A DNA stretch of 64,000 bases from Geitlerinema sp. S16 (GTDB lineage Bacteria; Cyanobacteriota; Cyanobacteriia; Cyanobacteriales; Geitlerinemataceae): assembly GCA_011390275.1 (NCBI GenBank), contig JAABST010000007.1:62001-126000 (forward strand), in the 5' to 3' direction. Below, one piece after another: positions 29,026 to 37,271 of the stretch. A program made the position numbers and the translations under genes. The stretch's first letter is position 1. Every line of letters starts with the position of its first letter. Below the pieces are notes generated by a model. That model was not told the origin of the DNA and did not search any database. It saw only the letters and a list, made by a program, of their open reading frames with translations.

Positions 29026-29251
29026 ACTCGTCCCCGAGTCGTCTTTGGCGATCGAAGCGCCTCATATTTTGGAATGTGTTTTGGGTGTACTGACGGTTCG
29101 CCTGAAACGTTGTATTGGATTTGAGCAGGCTTTACGTAGTATGACTCCTTAGTTTGGTGTCTTCCGCTTCTCTTCCTCAAGGCTCATAAGCCCCCCGGCT
29201 CAAGGATGTGATCTTCGTTCACGTCCCGATGGCTACAGGCTGGAAATTCAG

Positions 29252-31297
29252 TTGGATGATATACCTAAAAGCTTCAAGTCAGGGATTACGACGTTAATCC
29301 AAGCCGAAGTCACCTTTCATCTGACACATTTCATCTGGGTAGTGATGCTCCACCTTGTTCTCAACCTGACGATCGCCGGTTCGTACTTCACAATATCTAT
29401 GGTCGTTGCGATCGGGACAAGACATCTTCCCGAAAAAGTGCGGCCTTTTTCGTGGGGTCTGGTTTTGTTTGTTGGATCGTGCGGTGTCGGACATCTGCTT
29501 GATGGCCTTGGCGCTATGGGGATTTTGCGGTATTGGCATATTGTGACCGCTGCCGTTTCGGTTACCACCGCCGGTTTGCTCGTGACACGAGCCAAAGTTC
29601 TGTTCGATACGATCAATACAGGACAGCTCATCCTTAAATTCGCGCCATCCGGGATTGGCCTGTTTCGAGTGGTGACGGATGGCCCAGGAATCGATTTACT
29701 CTGGGAAGCGTGTAGCGATAGTGCTGCCAGTGATATTGGCTTTGATCCGCTGCGCCATCCGACTCTGCTTTCCGTGGGTCAGCCGAAGCATTCTCAGAAA
29801 GATGAGGCACGAGGTGGCAAAAGTCTACTCGACGAATATCTTGCAGTGATTGATCTAGGAGAACCAATCCTCGATCGCGAAATCGAATATGGCGACCCAA
29901 ACACCCCAGAACACGGCTGGTTTGTCCAAAATGTCATTCCCGTCAGCCGAAAACGAGTCCTCATTACCTGGAACAACATCAGCTCCCTCAAGCAGGCACA
30001 GGCAGAACTATACAAACGTGCGACAACGGATCTACTGACCGGTACAGGTAATCGCAATGCCCTAGCGGAACAAAGTCTCAATCACTTCGCCGGAGGGTTC
30101 TACGTCGATCTAGATCGTTTTAAAGGCATTAACGACACCCTGGGTCACTCGATCGGGGACGCTTTACTCAAGGCGGTCGTCGATCGCATTCAGGCCACTC
30201 TAGAATCGGACGACCGGCTGTTTCGTTTGGGCGGTGATGAGTTTTTGATCTTAATCGGCAAACTATCCGACCCGGTGTTAGTGCGTTGTAGTTCGGTTAA
30301 CCATTTGAGCCAACGTGCGCAAACGTTACTGCAACACATTCAGCAGTCCTACTGGATTAACGATCGCGAGATTCGCATCGATGCGTCCATTGGAGTGGTT
30401 GATGCGTCGGTCGGCTCGATCGAGGCGCTGGTACAGGCGGGCGATATCGCCATGTACGCCGCCAAAAAAGTCGGCGGTCGGGTGGTGACCTGGTCACCGG
30501 AAATGATTGCAGTGGAGGTGCGTCGCGAAAGTATTGAGCGCGAGCTATGTCGCATCCGCGATCGCTACGATCAAGAGTTCGAGCTACATTACCAGCCGAT
30601 TATTGATCTCGACGATCCAACCCAAATGATTGGAGTGGAGGCGCTACTGCGCTGGAACTCAGCGGAACTCGGCGGCTGGATTGCTCCCAGTGCCTTTATC
30701 CCGATCGCCGAAAAGAGTGGCGAAATCTACCGCATTAGTCGTTGGGTGATGCACCATGCCGTGATGCAGGCCAAACACTGGAATGCCAAGCTCAAGGTTT
30801 CAATTAACGTTAGCCCGTGGGATCTCGAACAAGAGGGGTTCGTTCACAATCTCGGAACCTTGTGTCAACAAATTGACCTGCCGACGTCCTCAATCTCGCT
30901 GGAAATCACAGAGCGGGCGATCGCCAGAGACCTCTACTACTATCAAAAAGCACTCCGTGAGTTGAGCGCCCTCAACATTGCCCTAAAAATTGATGACTTT
31001 GGAACGGGTGATAGTGGCTTACAGCGCTTGCTCGATGCTCGCTGGGAATCGGTAAAAGTGGATCGATCCCTCGTCCCGACCAATGGTGACGACATCAATC
31101 GCATCCGTCTGTGTCGATCCATTATCCAGCTTTCCAAAGACATGAAGCTGATGACGATCATCGAAGGCATCGAGACCAAGGAACAGCTAGAGCTGATGCA
31201 AAGTCTTGGCGCAGACGCTGCGCAGGGATTCTATATTGGTCGCCCCGTGCCGGAGTCTTCGATTTCTCAGGATTGGACAATCTCTGAGCCACATTAA
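29252..31297 (+). CDS. GGDEF-EAL protein with ethylene-receptor-like membrane domain
   Basis: The 681-residue protein starts at TTG. Residues 27-115 form three membrane helices that align with the ethylene-binding domain of plant ETR1. The stretch NLTIAGSYFTIS (38-49) matches the first helix, and CGVGH (Cys77, His81) matches the copper-binding CGATH. ETR1 Asp25 is Asn38 here and Pro36 is Ser49; Tyr45 and Ile48 are kept. A PAS-like region follows (about 125-255), then GGDEF (327-331) with no RxxD inhibitory site, then EAL (Glu463) with KIDDFGTGDSGL. Both c-di-GMP synthesis and breakdown motifs look intact. It stands alone, before the convergent LCP gene. Confidence 0.88.
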   Translation: MDDIPKSFKSGITTLIQAEVTFHLTHFIWVVMLHLVLNLTIAGSYFTISMVVAIGTRHLPEKVRPFSWGLVLFVGSCGVGHLLDGLGAMGILRYWHIVTAAVSVTTAGLLVTRAKVLFDTINTGQLILKFAPSGIGLFRVVTDGPGIDLLWEACSDSAASDIGFDPLRHPTLLSVGQPKHSQKDEARGGKSLLDEYLAVIDLGEPILDREIEYGDPNTPEHGWFVQNVIPVSRKRVLITWNNISSLKQAQAELYKRATTDLLTGTGNRNALAEQSLNHFAGGFYVDLDRFKGINDTLGHSIGDALLKAVVDRIQATLESDDRLFRLGGDEFLILIGKLSDPVLVRCSSVNHLSQRAQTLLQHIQQSYWINDREIRIDASIGVVDASVGSIEALVQAGDIAMYAAKKVGGRVVTWSPEMIAVEVRRESIERELCRIRDRYDQEFELHYQPIIDLDDPTQMIGVEALLRWNSAELGGWIAPSAFIPIAEKSGEIYRISRWVMHHAVMQAKHWNAKLKVSINVSPWDLEQEGFVHNLGTLCQQIDLPTSSISLEITERAIARDLYYYQKALRELSALNIALKIDDFGTGDSGLQRLLDARWESVKVDRSLVPTNGDDINRIRLCRSIIQLSKDMKLMTIIEGIETKEQLELMQSLGADAAQGFYIGRPVPESSISQDWTISEPH

Positions 31298-31331
31298 GTC
31301 ACGCTGGACTAAACCTGTCTTCAAACTGGTA

Positions 31332-32672
31332 TTAGCGATGCTTTTTGAGCGACCCCAGGCAATCACGGCCAAGATACACGGTTACATCCGAGCCGATCGC
31401 GCCGGTTGAGCGAGCCATGACCAGACCGCAACCGATCGCCTCTCGGATCGCGTTCGCCGCCTCAAGATTTCCCGTTTGAGCCACGATGATGGTTTTACGC
31501 TGCACCGTATCGCTGGGCGCAAGATGCAAGATCGTAGTTCCGTCGGCGGCTCTGAGTTTGGAGTTCAAAGGGCGAAGATTGAGAGATTCTCCCGTCGCAT
31601 CTTGAACCGCGACGCGCAGATCGTCCCGTGCCGCCACCTGCCGACGTGCGCCCGGATCACTAATAAAATCATCGCGGTTCGTCGTCGCAAAAAACTGACT
31701 GCGAATACGATCGAGTTCTGCGGTATCCGGGAGCCAGTAGCTGCTGGTGTAGCCATCCTCGGGCTGACTGAAGCGCCCCGGCAGCATCACAGCCTGCACA
31801 GTCTCCGCCTCGATCGCGCTATCGGCCAGCGCCAACAGTTCACGAGGCCGCAAGTCCGTATCGATCGCATCCTGAACAATCGCGATCAGGTTTGGCAGGT
31901 TGCGGATCATCGCGGGATGACGTAAACGCGACAGCATCGCATCGAACACCTGCTGCTGTCGCTGAACTCGACCAATATCACCGAGACCATCATCACGATA
32001 GCGAGCAAACTGAATCGCCTTGGCACCATCGAGCAACTGCCAACCGGGTTCGAGGTTGATCGTTAGATCTTGAGCGCGATCGACGTACTGCATCGGGCGA
32101 TCGACGCGCAGCTCCAACCCGCCCAGTTGATCAATCACCTGACGCGCCGCCGCAAAATCGACCCGCAACACGCGATCCACGTTGACCCCGCGAAGTACAT
32201 TTTCGAGGCTGGCGATCGTCAGATCTTGCCCCCCGAGGAGATTGGCGCGATTGATTTTATCGAAGCCGTGGCCGGGTATCTCCACGCGCGTATCGCGGGG
32301 AATCGAAAGCAGATGAATCGATCGTGTATCCGGATTGAAACGAATCAAGGCCAGCGTATCGCTATGACTCTCGAAGCGCTGAGGCGAATCCGCCTCGATC
32401 TCTGGCAATCGATCGACGCCGAGCAGGGCGATCGTCACGGGGCGAGCCAGACTCGGACGAAAGCGATCGACGATCGCCACTGACGGCGCGGGCGTTACGA
32501 CCTCCGTGAGTGACGACGGTAAGGTTTGGGGCGCGATCGAGGCCCACAGGCCACCGACCAAAGCTGAACCCAGCGCAACACCGACCGCGAGATAGAGCGG
32601 GTGTTTGGATCGCGTGTGAATAGTGACAGCGTTGGGCATCGGCGTCGGTGAAGAATCTGGCTCAAACATCAT
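31332..32672 (-). CDS. LytR-CpsA-Psr (LCP) family protein with LytR_C domain
   Basis: LCP proteins transfer glycan polymers from lipid carriers to the cell wall or surface. The 446 residues begin with a short cytoplasmic part and a membrane helix (about 23-48), followed by the extracytoplasmic LCP core. Core motifs are TIALLGVDR, SHSDTLALIRFN, LLSIPRDTRVEIPG, DKINRANLLGG and the Arg-rich AKAIQFARYRDDGLGDIGRVQRQQ. A LytR_C domain fills the last 110 residues (LRVAVQDATG). I chose the ATG at 32672; an alternative in-frame start lies 30 bp upstream. In cyanobacteria the acceptor could be an S-layer or capsular polysaccharide. Confidence 0.92.
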   Translation of the reverse strand: MMFEPDSSPTPMPNAVTIHTRSKHPLYLAVGVALGSALVGGLWASIAPQTLPSSLTEVVTPAPSVAIVDRFRPSLARPVTIALLGVDRLPEIEADSPQRFESHSDTLALIRFNPDTRSIHLLSIPRDTRVEIPGHGFDKINRANLLGGQDLTIASLENVLRGVNVDRVLRVDFAAARQVIDQLGGLELRVDRPMQYVDRAQDLTINLEPGWQLLDGAKAIQFARYRDDGLGDIGRVQRQQQVFDAMLSRLRHPAMIRNLPNLIAIVQDAIDTDLRPRELLALADSAIEAETVQAVMLPGRFSQPEDGYTSSYWLPDTAELDRIRSQFFATTNRDDFISDPGARRQVAARDDLRVAVQDATGESLNLRPLNSKLRAADGTTILHLAPSDTVQRKTIIVAQTGNLEAANAIREAIGCGLVMARSTGAIGSDVTVYLGRDCLGSLKKHR

Positions 32673-32815
32673 CCAAAAATAACGCGATCGTTCATCTCTC
32701 AACGCTCAACATCTCACGATAACCGTGACACGCGAACGGATGCCCCCATCGCCAAGCTGAACACAGCAGATAGACTCGCTCCGTGAGTTTTGATTTATCT
32801 CTTTGTAAAGAAGTG

Positions 32816-32844
32816 TTGCGTTTCTTTGCAAAAGTTTGTATAGT
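32816..32844 (+). promoter_or_regulatory. Sigma-70-type promoter
   Basis: TTGCGT (32816-32821) and TATAGT (32839-32844) are separated by 17 bp. The start codon of the small membrane protein lies 44 bp downstream, preceded by the ribosome site GGAGG (32876-32880). Confidence 0.7.
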
Positions 32845-32887
32845 GTAGACAAAGCAACCGAAACCTATCTCAATCGGAGGTTCATTC

Positions 32888-33100
32888 ATGGCTTTCACAC
32901 TCGCACTGATCGCCCTATTCGTCGTTGGCTGGATTGCCGCGATCGCTCTAGGCTCGCAAGCGTATTTCAAGGGTGAAATCTCCAAGCCCATTCATGAACG
33001 TAACTGGAACTCTGAAGGATTTAACCAAATCGCCCTAACGGTTACAGCAGAAGAGCTTGACTATAACGAACGTGTCCCTGGCTTCACGGTTAACTACTAA
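32888..33100 (+). CDS. Small single-pass membrane protein, probable thylakoid accessory
   Basis: The 70-residue protein starts MAFTLALIALFVVGWIAAIA, one membrane helix (about 3-23), followed by a conserved-looking polar part: QAYFKGEISKPIHERNW and a C-terminal ELDYNERVPGFTVNY. A strong promoter, a good ribosome site and a strong terminator frame it, so it is a short, separately and probably highly expressed transcript. The style is that of small photosystem-associated proteins. I do not recall its name with certainty and give no symbol. Confidence 0.8.
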   Translation: MAFTLALIALFVVGWIAAIALGSQAYFKGEISKPIHERNWNSEGFNQIALTVTAEELDYNERVPGFTVNY

Positions 33101-33212
33101 GCCAAACCGTCCGATCTACGTTAAGTCGGTGTTTCGATATTCCCCTTCAAGCATCAAAACAAACCGACTTAATTCCTTTTCATTGATATCTCAATTTCTC
33201 TATCCAGGCCAA

Positions 33213-33242
33213 GCCGGTAACGTTCGTTACCGGCTCTTTTTT
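33213..33242 (+). terminator. Rho-independent terminator
   Basis: GCCGGTAAC (33213-33221) pairs with GTTACCGGC (33226-33234) around a 4-nt loop and is followed by TCTTTTTT. It ends the short transcript of the preceding small membrane protein. Confidence 0.92.
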
Positions 33243-33361
33243 GCCTAACTTTTCTCGTTCCCCTAAATCCGCATCTTCTATTTGCTTCGCAAAGGCTACG
33301 CTAAAAACTTCATTCAGCGCTCATCGATATTGTTTATTTCTTGGTATTCCGAAGCGAATTC

Positions 33362-33505
33362 AGAGGACTTCTGATAAAGCATAAATACTTACGGGCTTCT
33401 GGTCGATTTAGGCCGATTTGGATCGATTCAACAATGAGAGATCGTTATTGATACCATTCCAATGGCAAGCTTTTATGAGTATAAATACCTTTCCAGAAGT
33501 CCTCT
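33362..33505. repeat. 144-bp element bounded by 30-bp imperfect inverted repeats
   Basis: The outer 12 bp are perfect (AGAGGACTTCTG at 33362-33373, CAGAAGTCCTCT at 33494-33505), and the arms extend inward to 30 bp with 23 matches. The interior has no reading frame. There is no obvious target-site duplication. It could be a MITE-like remnant or a structured transcript. Confidence 0.65.
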
Positions 33506-33546
33506 CAGTATCAATTATCAGTTTGGGTGGAATATTCAACCCAAAT

Positions 33547-33580
33547 TAAAAGCCCCTTAGACATCTTCTAAAAGGCTTTT
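33547..33580 (-). terminator. Probable terminator of the Psb34-like gene
   Basis: AAAAGCC...TTAG pairs with CTAA...GGCTTTT (33547-33580) with a small internal mismatch. On the minus strand it lies 120 bp after the psb34-like stop codon and runs into a T-rich stretch. Confidence 0.55.
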
Positions 33581-33700
33581 GGCTTTATATTTAGCTTTCT
33601 TTTCGTGCTATCTAGAGGGCTAGTTCGTGGTTAACTTCAGAACCTCACGAAAGTTAGCAAAATAATTGGTTGGCTCGATCGCGCAGTGCGATTTTATGTT

Positions 33701-33883
33701 CTACGCAACCGAATTCGTGACGAAAAAGGCGATCGCCATTACCGTCGCCACAACCAAAGCACCACCAATTCCGAGGATGACATAATTACGCTTTTCTTGG
33801 TTCGTCGGCGGCTCTGCCATGTAGACTTTGGGCTCGGCAGCGTAGTTATTGAGGCGGCCACCGTCTTCGTTGATATAAGGCAT
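33701..33883 (-). CDS. psb34: Psb34-like photosystem II assembly protein
   Basis: The 60-residue protein has an N-terminal stretch EDGGRLNNYAAEPKVYMAEP, then NQEKRNYVILG and one C-terminal membrane helix (about 35-57). This matches the pattern I remember for Psb34 (Ssl1498), a small protein that binds CP47 assembly intermediates of photosystem II in competition with Hlips. I chose the ATG at 33883; a TTG four codons upstream is less likely. A good promoter lies upstream on the minus strand. The symbol rests on memory of the family, not on a search. Confidence 0.8.
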   Translation of the reverse strand: MPYINEDGGRLNNYAAEPKVYMAEPPTNQEKRNYVILGIGGALVVATVMAIAFFVTNSVA

Positions 33884-33933
33884 AAATACTCTCAAAACTT
33901 GCGTTATTTACTAGACACACTATATCACACGGA

Positions 33934-33962
33934 ACTATATTTTCTGTATTAAAAGTTCACAA
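33934..33962 (-). promoter_or_regulatory. psb34: Sigma-70-type promoter of the Psb34-like gene
   Basis: On the minus strand TTGTGA (33962-33957) and TATAGT (33939-33934) are 17 bp apart, about 50 bp upstream of the ATG. A second TATAGT nearer the gene has no good -35 partner. Confidence 0.65.
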
Positions 33963-34164
33963 AGACTGAGTTGATCGCTTTAAAAGTGCTGTTTATGTCC
34001 TCACTGTTGATCACGACAAATCGTCTCTATAGTCCTGCTATATAAAGGCTTAGATGTGGTTGGATATAGGCTATAACCCTCTCTTTTCTCGCGATCGTGA
34101 CGATCTCTTCGGCGACCCAATTTCTTAATGTTAGTTTTCTTTTTTATCTCTGGGTTGATGTTCC

Positions 34165-36810
34165 GTGATCCATTCCTTCGTTCGATTTTGGCAAATGCTG
34201 ACAAATCCAACGACAGAAGCCGCCTCACGCCGTGTCGCTCTCATTGAAGCTTGCTCGATCGGAGTGGTGTCTGGACTGGCAGCGTTTGCGCTCAAGCAGG
34301 GCATTGGCTGGCTGGGTGGGGTGCGGATGCGGGGAGTGACGTCGATGCCGCTGTGGTTGTGGTTGCCGCTGGTGGGGGCGATCGGTGCGGGCTTGGCGGG
34401 TTTGATGATTGCGGCGATCGCTCCGCAGGCGACAGGGAGTGGTTTGCCCTATGTCAAGGTGGCGCTGGCGCCGCGCGGGCTGACGCAGTCTAAGGTCGTG
34501 ATGAATTTGCGAACGGCAATGGTCAAGCTGGTGGCGACGATCGCGGTGGTGGGATCGGGGTTGGCGCTGGGGCGACAGGGGCCGACGGTGTATGTGGGTG
34601 CGACGCTGGCGGCGGTGATGACACGCTGGTTTCCGACCTCGCCGTCGTTTCGCCGTCAGACGATCGCGGCGGGGGCGGCGGCGGGCTTGGCGGCTGGGTT
34701 TAATGCGCCACTCGCGGGGGTGCTGTTTGTGATTGAGGAACTCCTGCACGATATGTCGAGTCTCACCCTGGAGACAGCGATTCTGGCATCGTTTATCGGG
34801 GCGGTGGTGTCGCGCATGTTGGGGGGAAGTACCTGGAATTTGGATGCGGTGATATCGTCACCGTCGGCGGTTACGTTTACGGCGATCGATATTCCATTTT
34901 TGTTACTCCTTGGGATTTTGACCGGTATTGTTAGCGGCTGGTTTAACCGCAGCATTATTGCCAGCCTGGAATTTAATCGCCGCCTGAAGCTCAATTTGCC
35001 GTGGCGGATGGCGATCGCCGGTGGACTCTCGGGGGCGATTGTCTGTGTGCTGCCGGTGACGTTTCACGACAGTACGGGGTTGCGGGAGCTGCTGGCGACG
35101 GGAAATGCTGGGGTTGGCGTACTCGCGTTGGCCTTTGTGGTGAAGTTTGCGATGACGGCGATCGCGGCGGGATCGGGGGCGTCGGGCGGTCTGTTTTCTC
35201 CGGCGCTTACGTTGGGGGCAGCACTGGGAGCGCTGGTCGGAAGTTGGAGCGTTGCCTGGTTCGGTCTGGGAAACCCGACGACCTATGCGCTGGCGGGGAT
35301 GGGGGGATTTTTGGGGGCGGTGGCGAAGGTTCCGATTACGGCGATCGCGATCGTCTTTGAAATGACGATGGATTTTAACCTGGTGCTGCCGCTGATGATT
35401 GTGGTGGTGGTGTCCTACGTCGTGGCGGAACAGATTTCCAGTGGTTCACTCTACGATCGGCTGCTCGACCTTAGCGGTTTAAAACTCGAACTCGATCAGC
35501 AAGAGCGCGAACATCTCGGCGATATTTTAGCGGGCGAGGTGATGAAAAAATACGTTGATACGCTCAATCATGATCAGACCCTAGGCGATGTGCGTAAAAC
35601 CTTTGCGCGATCCAAACATCGTGGGTTCCCGGTATTAAATGCCGGGAAACTGGTTGGTATGGTCGCTCAAAGCGATCTCGTGGGGCAAGTTCACCTCAAG
35701 GACAACATTCTTCTCTCTCGGGTCATGACTCATAACCCGGTGTCCGTGCAAGCCAGTGAATCCCTGGCCGATGTCCTCTACCGCCTCAATCACCACAAAA
35801 TTGGCCGCTTACCGGTGGTTGAAGGGCGACGACTGGTGGGCATTATTACGCGCAGTGACATCATTCAGGCTGAATTCCGTCAGCTCGATTTACCGCAGGA
35901 AATCGACGATCGCATTGATCCGTCCTATCTCATTTATCGAACCCAAGCCCCATCCAAGGGACGGGGTCGGATGCTGGTGGCCTTGTCGCAACCGCCCCTA
36001 TCCATGCCGCTGGTGCGTCTGGCCGCCTCGATCGCTCGTGATTGCGACTACGAACTCGAATGCCTCCACGTGGTCACCGTGCCGCAACATACCGCCCCTT
36101 CGGAAGCCGAAATCGATCTGGACTATCACCACCACTACATCGAAACCGCGACCGCGATCGCCCAGTCCTACGGTGTCTCTACCCACGCCCAAATCCGGAT
36201 CGCCCACGACATCGTCCCGACGATCCTCGAAACCCTCCGCTATCGCAACATTGACCGCTTGGTTATGGGCTGGAACACTGACGATCTTCTGCCGAGTCAA
36301 CTGTTTGGCGCACGCACCGATCGCATTTTGCGACATGTAAACTGCGAGGTCGTGTTGGTTAAATGGGGCAAACAATTATGTCAAGCCATGAAGGAAAACC
36401 AAGCTGCGAAGCCGCTGCTGAATCGTTGGCTTGTGCCGATTTCCGGCGGGCAAAATGCCAAGTTGGGGTTAGAGCTGCTCTCGGGGTTAGTTAGCCTGGG
36501 AACCCAACCGGCAGTGCGATTGTGTCGCGTCTTTGATCCCGAATGTGTCGATTTACGAGTGAGCGAACTTAAGCAGGTGGCGCGAGAACTGGGCGATCAG
36601 TTGCAGTTACCCGTGGCGGCGACTCCGCTCGTGGGTCGATCTGTGGTCGATCGGACGATCGACCTAGCGCACCGCCATCGCTATGATGTGGTGCTGCTGG
36701 GAGCCAGCGAACAAACATCGCTTCAGCATGTTCTACGGGGTCATATTCCGTACGAGATTGCGCGGGGTTGCAATTCGACCGTCATTTTAGTGCGTGGAGC
36801 GAAGCCTTAA
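34165..36810 (+). CDS. ClC-family chloride channel/antiporter with CBS and USP domains
   Basis: The 881-residue protein joins three parts. Residues 20-430 are a ClC membrane domain with the selectivity motif GSGLPYVK (91-98), GRQGPTVYVG (136-145), GLAAGFNAPLAGVLFVIEE and the late motif GASGGLFSPALTLGA. Two CBS domains follow (about 455-575). Residues 590-880 look like a pair of universal-stress-type domains (MLVALSQPP and VPISGGQNAKLGLELL starts). The gating Glu of ClC antiporters (GREGP in E. coli) is Gln138 here, while the inner Glu of VIEE is kept. Gln at this site mimics the protonated, open gate. Other ClC key segments look normal. Confidence 0.93.
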   Translation: MIHSFVRFWQMLTNPTTEAASRRVALIEACSIGVVSGLAAFALKQGIGWLGGVRMRGVTSMPLWLWLPLVGAIGAGLAGLMIAAIAPQATGSGLPYVKVALAPRGLTQSKVVMNLRTAMVKLVATIAVVGSGLALGRQGPTVYVGATLAAVMTRWFPTSPSFRRQTIAAGAAAGLAAGFNAPLAGVLFVIEELLHDMSSLTLETAILASFIGAVVSRMLGGSTWNLDAVISSPSAVTFTAIDIPFLLLLGILTGIVSGWFNRSIIASLEFNRRLKLNLPWRMAIAGGLSGAIVCVLPVTFHDSTGLRELLATGNAGVGVLALAFVVKFAMTAIAAGSGASGGLFSPALTLGAALGALVGSWSVAWFGLGNPTTYALAGMGGFLGAVAKVPITAIAIVFEMTMDFNLVLPLMIVVVVSYVVAEQISSGSLYDRLLDLSGLKLELDQQEREHLGDILAGEVMKKYVDTLNHDQTLGDVRKTFARSKHRGFPVLNAGKLVGMVAQSDLVGQVHLKDNILLSRVMTHNPVSVQASESLADVLYRLNHHKIGRLPVVEGRRLVGIITRSDIIQAEFRQLDLPQEIDDRIDPSYLIYRTQAPSKGRGRMLVALSQPPLSMPLVRLAASIARDCDYELECLHVVTVPQHTAPSEAEIDLDYHHHYIETATAIAQSYGVSTHAQIRIAHDIVPTILETLRYRNIDRLVMGWNTDDLLPSQLFGARTDRILRHVNCEVVLVKWGKQLCQAMKENQAAKPLLNRWLVPISGGQNAKLGLELLSGLVSLGTQPAVRLCRVFDPECVDLRVSELKQVARELGDQLQLPVAATPLVGRSVVDRTIDLAHRHRYDVVLLGASEQTSLQHVLRGHIPYEIARGCNSTVILVRGAKP

Positions 36811-37051
36811 GATCGATCGCAAAGAACGCAAACGATGGAACGTTCATCCAAAAAAATCCAAAAAGATTGTGAATGGTTTGCGATGAACGTCCCATTAATT
36901 TGTGTCGATATATCATGAAATACACGCCACGTATCGTTATCTTTGTTAAAACTTGTCGCGGTTTGTCGCGATGGTTGGTGTAAACCGTTAGCATTTATTA
37001 ACATATTCATAAACTTGATCACGATGGCGAGTCAAAGATCACGAACCCTAG

Positions 37052-37075
37052 GGCGTGTCATCAGGCGTGTCATCA
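37052..37075. repeat. Perfect 12-bp tandem duplication
   Basis: GGCGTGTCATCA occurs twice head to tail, about 200 bp upstream of hrcA. Confidence 0.9.
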
Positions 37076-37123
37076 ATTGATCGTAGAACCCTTCTCGGAC
37101 AAACTGTTGAACGCCCGACTCAA

Positions 37124-37189
37124 CAAAAAACTAGGGGCTGTACCCCTTACAGGGTGATCGCTAGAACTTTAATGGATGACAGCCCCTAG
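37124..37189 (-). terminator. Long stem structure with T6 on the minus strand
   Basis: CTAGGGGCTGT (37131-37141) and ACAGCCCCTAG (37179-37189) are perfect 11-bp inverted arms. They enclose a second small hairpin (ACCC...GGGT). On the minus strand the stem is followed by TTTTTTG, the pattern of a terminator. However, no minus-strand gene is seen upstream of it. Confidence 0.5.
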
Positions 37190-37271
37190 TGTCCGAATCG
37201 TTAAATTTCCATCTCGCTCCCTTGATGAAAACCCGCTACTAAAATCCCGCTACTAATATCACTTACAGCCC

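Larger units (their letters stand above)
36811..37271. other. Intergenic region upstream of hrcA with two repeat structures
   Basis: The 461 bp hold no supported gene. They carry a 12-bp tandem duplication and a long inverted repeat, listed separately. No CIRCE operator (TTAGCACTC-N9-GAGTGCTAA) is visible here. Confidence 0.6.

Noticed and set aside
34225..34749. 174-codon minus-strand frame inside the ClC gene
   Set aside because: It is very rich in Arg, Pro, His and Gln, as expected from the antisense of a GC-rich membrane protein gene.
36811..37271. CIRCE operator for hrcA
   Set aside because: The consensus TTAGCACTC-N9-GAGTGCTAA is not present; only unrelated repeats were found.
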